Position numbers and translations under genes: made by a program. Below the pieces are notes generated by a model. The model was given only the letters and a program-made list of their open reading frames with translations, searched no databases and was not told the DNA's origin. A stretch of DNA of 8,145 nucleotides from an uncultured beta proteobacterium (GTDB lineage Bacteria > Pseudomonadota > Gammaproteobacteria > Burkholderiales > Burkholderiaceae_C). Each line of letters opens with the position of its first letter. Position 1 is the first letter of the stretch. Below, piece after piece: positions 5,942-8,145 of this stretch. Location of the stretch: contig CAISIP010000586.1 in assembly GCA_903885415.1 (NCBI GenBank), positions 1 to 8,145 of the forward strand, read 5' to 3'.

Positions 5942-6961
5942 TTGCAGGTCATTGAAATCACCTCCCACGGCGGACCCGAGGTACTGCGGGCTGGCGAGCG
6001 CCCTGCGCCCGTTGCTGGCGCCGGAGAGTTGCGCATCCGGGTTGCCGCCAGCGGCGTCAACCGGCCCGATGTTCTGCAACGCACCGGAAATTACCCGGTT
6101 CCACCCGGCGCCTCGGACATTCCCGGCCTGGAAGTGGCAGGTGCCATCGACCAGGGCGACGCGCATGCGCTTGCGGCCGCCGGGTTGAAGATCGGCGACC
6201 GGGTCTGCGCGCTGGTGGCGGGCGGCGGTTATGCCGAGTTCTGTGTCGCGCCGATCGGTCAGTGCCTGCCGGTGCCGCGTGGCCTGAGCGACATAGAGGC
6301 GGCGTCGCTGCCGGAGACTTTCTTCACCGTCTGGAGCAATGTATTTGACCGCGCGCGTCTGCTCAAGGGCGAGACGCTACTGGTCCAGGGCGGAACCAGT
6401 GGCATCGGCGTGACGGCGATCCAGTTGGCCAAGGCGATGGGATGCAGCGTCATCGCCACCGCCGGCAGCGATGAAAAATGCGCCGCCTGTCTTGCGCTGG
6501 GCGCCGACCATGCGATCAATTACAGGACGCAGGACTTCGTGCAAGAGATCAAACGGATGAACTCGGGCCGGGGCGTCGACGTGATTCTGGACATGGTCGC
6601 TGGAGCCTATGTGGCGCGCGAGATCGAATGTCTGGCCGAGGACGGGCGCTTGGTGATCATCGCCGTCCAGGGCGGCGTGAAGAGCGAATTCAACGCGGGA
6701 ATGGTGTTGCGCCGGCGCCTGACGGTGACCGGTTCGACGCTACGGCCGCGCCCGGTGGCGTTCAAGCAGGCGATTGCGCAGGCGTGCCTGCACCATGTCT
6801 GGCCCTTGCTTGAGGCTGGCAGCGTGAAGCCGGTGATCCACAGTGTTTTCCAAGCCGCTGCCAGCGACGTTTCTGGAATGACCGGCGCCGCGCGGGCCCA
6901 CGCCTTGATGGAGTCCAATCGGCACATTGGCAAGATTGTCCTGACCTGGGGGAACGCATGA
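5942..6961 (+). CDS. NAD(P)H-quinone oxidoreductase, zinc-independent MDR family (PIG3-like)
   Basis: The 339-residue product belongs to the medium-chain dehydrogenase/reductase superfamily, quinone oxidoreductase branch. It has an N-terminal GroES-like domain (about 1-125) with VAASGVNRPDVLQRTGNYP and PGLEVAG, and a Rossmann domain with VQGGTSGIGVTAIQLAKAMG (glycines at 150, 151, 154 and 156) for NAD(P)H. ALGADHAINY, GVDVILDMVAG and RRLTVTGSTLRPR further match PIG3/TP53I3-like enzymes, which reduce quinones with NADPH. No structural or catalytic zinc-binding cysteine cluster is seen. Translation starts at TTG (5942-5944) behind a perfect AGGAGG. The stop overlaps the tpiA start (ATGA, 6958-6961), so translation of the two genes is probably coupled. 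I recall this gene between pnp and tpiA in related betaproteobacteria. The physiological substrate is not shown by sequence, so no gene symbol is given. Confidence 0.9.
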   Translation: MQVIEITSHGGPEVLRAGERPAPVAGAGELRIRVAASGVNRPDVLQRTGNYPVPPGASDIPGLEVAGAIDQGDAHALAAAGLKIGDRVCALVAGGGYAEFCVAPIGQCLPVPRGLSDIEAASLPETFFTVWSNVFDRARLLKGETLLVQGGTSGIGVTAIQLAKAMGCSVIATAGSDEKCAACLALGADHAINYRTQDFVQEIKRMNSGRGVDVILDMVAGAYVAREIECLAEDGRLVIIAVQGGVKSEFNAGMVLRRRLTVTGSTLRPRPVAFKQAIAQACLHHVWPLLEAGSVKPVIHSVFQAAASDVSGMTGAARAHALMESNRHIGKIVLTWGNA

Positions 6962-7701
6962 GGCGCAAGCTGATCGCCGGCAACTGGAAGATGAACGGCA
7001 GTTTGGTTGCCAACCAGGACCTGATCGGCGCCGTGGGGGCGGGCCTGCCGGTGGCGCACTGCGCGGTGGCGTTGTGCGTGCCCAGTCCTTACCTGGCGCA
7101 GGCGCAGGCGCTTTTGGCGGGAAGCGGGATTGACGTCGGCGCGCAGGATCTGTCCTGCCACGAGTCCGGCGCATTTACCGGCGAAATTTCGGCGGCGATG
7201 CTGCGCGAGTTTGGCGTTCGCTACGCCATCGTCGGCCACTCCGAGCGTCGCCAGTTCCACCGAGAGAGCGACGCCGAGGTCGCACAAAAAGCCCAGCGCG
7301 CCCTCGCGGCAGGCATTACCCCGATCGTCTGCATCGGCGAGACGCTGGCCGAACGCGAGGCCGGCCAGACCGAGGCGGTTGTCAAACGCCAGCTCGCCGC
7401 AGTGATCCACACCAATGGCCACTGCATCAGCGAAATCGTGCTCGCGTACGAGCCGGTATGGGCGATCGGAACCGGCAAAACCGCAAGCCCGCAGCAGGCG
7501 CAGCAGGTGCACGCGGTGTTGCGTTCCCAACTCGCTGCGGCATCGGAGCACGCCGACCGGATCGGCATCCTTTACGGCGGCAGCATGAACGCTGTCAATG
7601 CCGCGAACTTGCTAGGCCAACCCGACATCGACGGTGGCCTGATCGGTGGCGCGTCGCTCAAGGCGGCCGACTTTCTTGCAATCATTTCCGCGGCCGCCTG
7701 A
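6958..7701 (+). CDS. tpiA: Triosephosphate isomerase
   Basis: The 247-residue product is a full-length TIM-barrel enzyme that interconverts dihydroxyacetone phosphate and glyceraldehyde 3-phosphate in glycolysis and gluconeogenesis. The active site is complete: N9 and K11 in AGNWKMNG, H94 in AIVGHSERR, the catalytic base E165 in AYEPVWAIGTGKTA, which also holds flexible loop 6, and the phosphate-binding YGGSMN (206-211) plus DGGLIGGASLKA near the C-terminus. The ATG at 6958 overlaps the stop of the quinone oxidoreductase gene by four bases, and a GGGGGA purine run lies 4 nt upstream of it. secG follows after 33 bp. Nothing is missing or unusual in the protein. Confidence 0.98.
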   Translation: MRRKLIAGNWKMNGSLVANQDLIGAVGAGLPVAHCAVALCVPSPYLAQAQALLAGSGIDVGAQDLSCHESGAFTGEISAAMLREFGVRYAIVGHSERRQFHRESDAEVAQKAQRALAAGITPIVCIGETLAEREAGQTEAVVKRQLAAVIHTNGHCISEIVLAYEPVWAIGTGKTASPQQAQQVHAVLRSQLAAASEHADRIGILYGGSMNAVNAANLLGQPDIDGGLIGGASLKAADFLAIISAAA

Positions 7702-7734
7702 GCGCGCAAGCAGTACCCTGTTTAGGAGCTATTT

Positions 7735-8091
7735 ATGAATTTCGCGTTGAATCTGGTTCTGGCCGTGCAAATGCTGTCGGCGCTGGCGATGATCGGACTG
7801 ATCCTAGTGCAGCACGGAAAAGGCGCCGATATGGGCGCGGCCTTTGGCAGCGGCACTTCGGGCAGCCTGTTTGGAGCCAGCGGCAGCGCGAACTTTATGT
7901 CTCGGACTACCGCGGTGCTGGCGACGATATTTTTCATTTGCACCCTCGCGCTGGCCTACTTTGGCAATGTGCAGCCGAGCAGCGCGGGCAGTGTGCTGGA
8001 GGGCGTCGCGGCAACGCCGGCCGCGGCTGCTTCAGCTGCCTCGGTACCGGCGGCGCCCGCTTCTGGCGCCGCTTTGATACCGGCCAAGTGA
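7735..8091 (+). CDS. secG: Protein-export membrane protein SecG
   Basis: The 118-residue product is the small auxiliary subunit of the SecYEG translocon, which aids SecA-driven export across the inner membrane. It has two hydrophobic helices, about residues 3-25 (LVLAVQMLSALAMIGLILVQ) and 60-80 (AVLATIFFICTLALAYFG), joined by the conserved cytoplasmic loop HGKGADMGAAFGSGTSGSLF. After helix 2 comes an Ala/Ser/Pro-rich low-complexity tail of about 38 residues ending in IPAK, common in proteobacterial SecG. AGGAG at 7724-7728 stands 6 nt before the ATG. It is the last gene of the pnp-side cluster seen here. In related betaproteobacteria I recall a tRNA-Leu gene and/or the nuo operon next, but neither is inside this window. 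Confidence 0.96.
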   Translation: MNFALNLVLAVQMLSALAMIGLILVQHGKGADMGAAFGSGTSGSLFGASGSANFMSRTTAVLATIFFICTLALAYFGNVQPSSAGSVLEGVAATPAAAASAASVPAAPASGAALIPAK

Positions 8092-8145
8092 ATGTCAGCC
8101 TGATTGCAGCAGTCGGGCCCGGAACCGCCGGCGAATCAGGGTAAA
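8092..8145. other. Non-coding flank after secG
   Basis: These last 54 bp hold no credible gene, tRNA start or complete terminator. The frame that stays open to 8144 through tpiA and secG is a shadow of those genes. The window ends too soon to tell what follows. Confidence 0.5.

Noticed and set aside
3739..6084. A 781-codon open frame on the minus strand covering all of pnp
   Set aside because: It is exactly antisense to a full-length, well-conserved pnp. Its product is a low-complexity His/Arg/Gln-rich protein with no recognisable domain, as expected from the opposite strand of GC-rich codons.
6607..7551. A 314-codon minus-strand open frame across the oxidoreductase and tpiA
   Set aside because: It is antisense to two conserved genes and has no family resemblance.
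8092..8145. Start of a tRNA-Leu gene after secG
   Set aside because: A tRNA gene is plausible at this place in relatives, but no acceptor stem or D-loop pattern is recognisable in these 54 bases.

Overview
This is a GC-rich stretch of core bacterial chromosome, most likely from a betaproteobacterium of the order Burkholderiales (Comamonadaceae-like). The placement rests on the gene order rpsO - pnp - quinone oxidoreductase - tpiA - secG, on the S15 and TsaD sequences, and on a YbiB-type protein next to tsaD. It is from recall of family sequences, not from a database search. I see no mobile element, CRISPR array, phage gene, tRNA or rRNA. Seven genes are intact, one is cut by the left edge, and coding density is high.

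Left part (1-3086): a YbiB/TrpD2-type nucleic-acid-binding protein gene on the minus strand runs off the left end. Its start faces tsaD across a 72-bp divergent gap. On the plus strand tsaD (tRNA t6A modification) is followed after 10 bp by a PLP-dependent class I/II aminotransferase, whose ribosome binding site overlaps the tsaD stop codon. The two are almost certainly one operon.

Middle part (3082-5871): a perfect TATAAT box overlaps the aminotransferase stop codon and probably begins the rpsO transcript. The rpsO leader holds two GC-rich hairpins, a plausible site for S15 autoregulation. rpsO ends in two consecutive hairpins, the second a good intrinsic terminator. The pnp leader (about 220 nt) has a long, nearly continuous stem-loop capped by a GAGA tetraloop, the kind of structure expected for RNase III/PNPase autocontrol. 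pnp is full length with all domains.

Right part (5872-8145): a medium-chain quinone oxidoreductase with an obligatory TTG start, tpiA (ATGA overlap with the preceding stop) and secG follow closely. No terminator is visible between pnp and secG, so they may share a transcript. The last 54 bp after secG are non-coding as far as I can see.

I do not find a new multi-gene system. The more interesting signals are RNA-level: the rpsO and pnp leaders, the promoter embedded in a stop codon, a minimal ORF overlapping the rpsO start, the TTG start, and an extra segment in TsaD.
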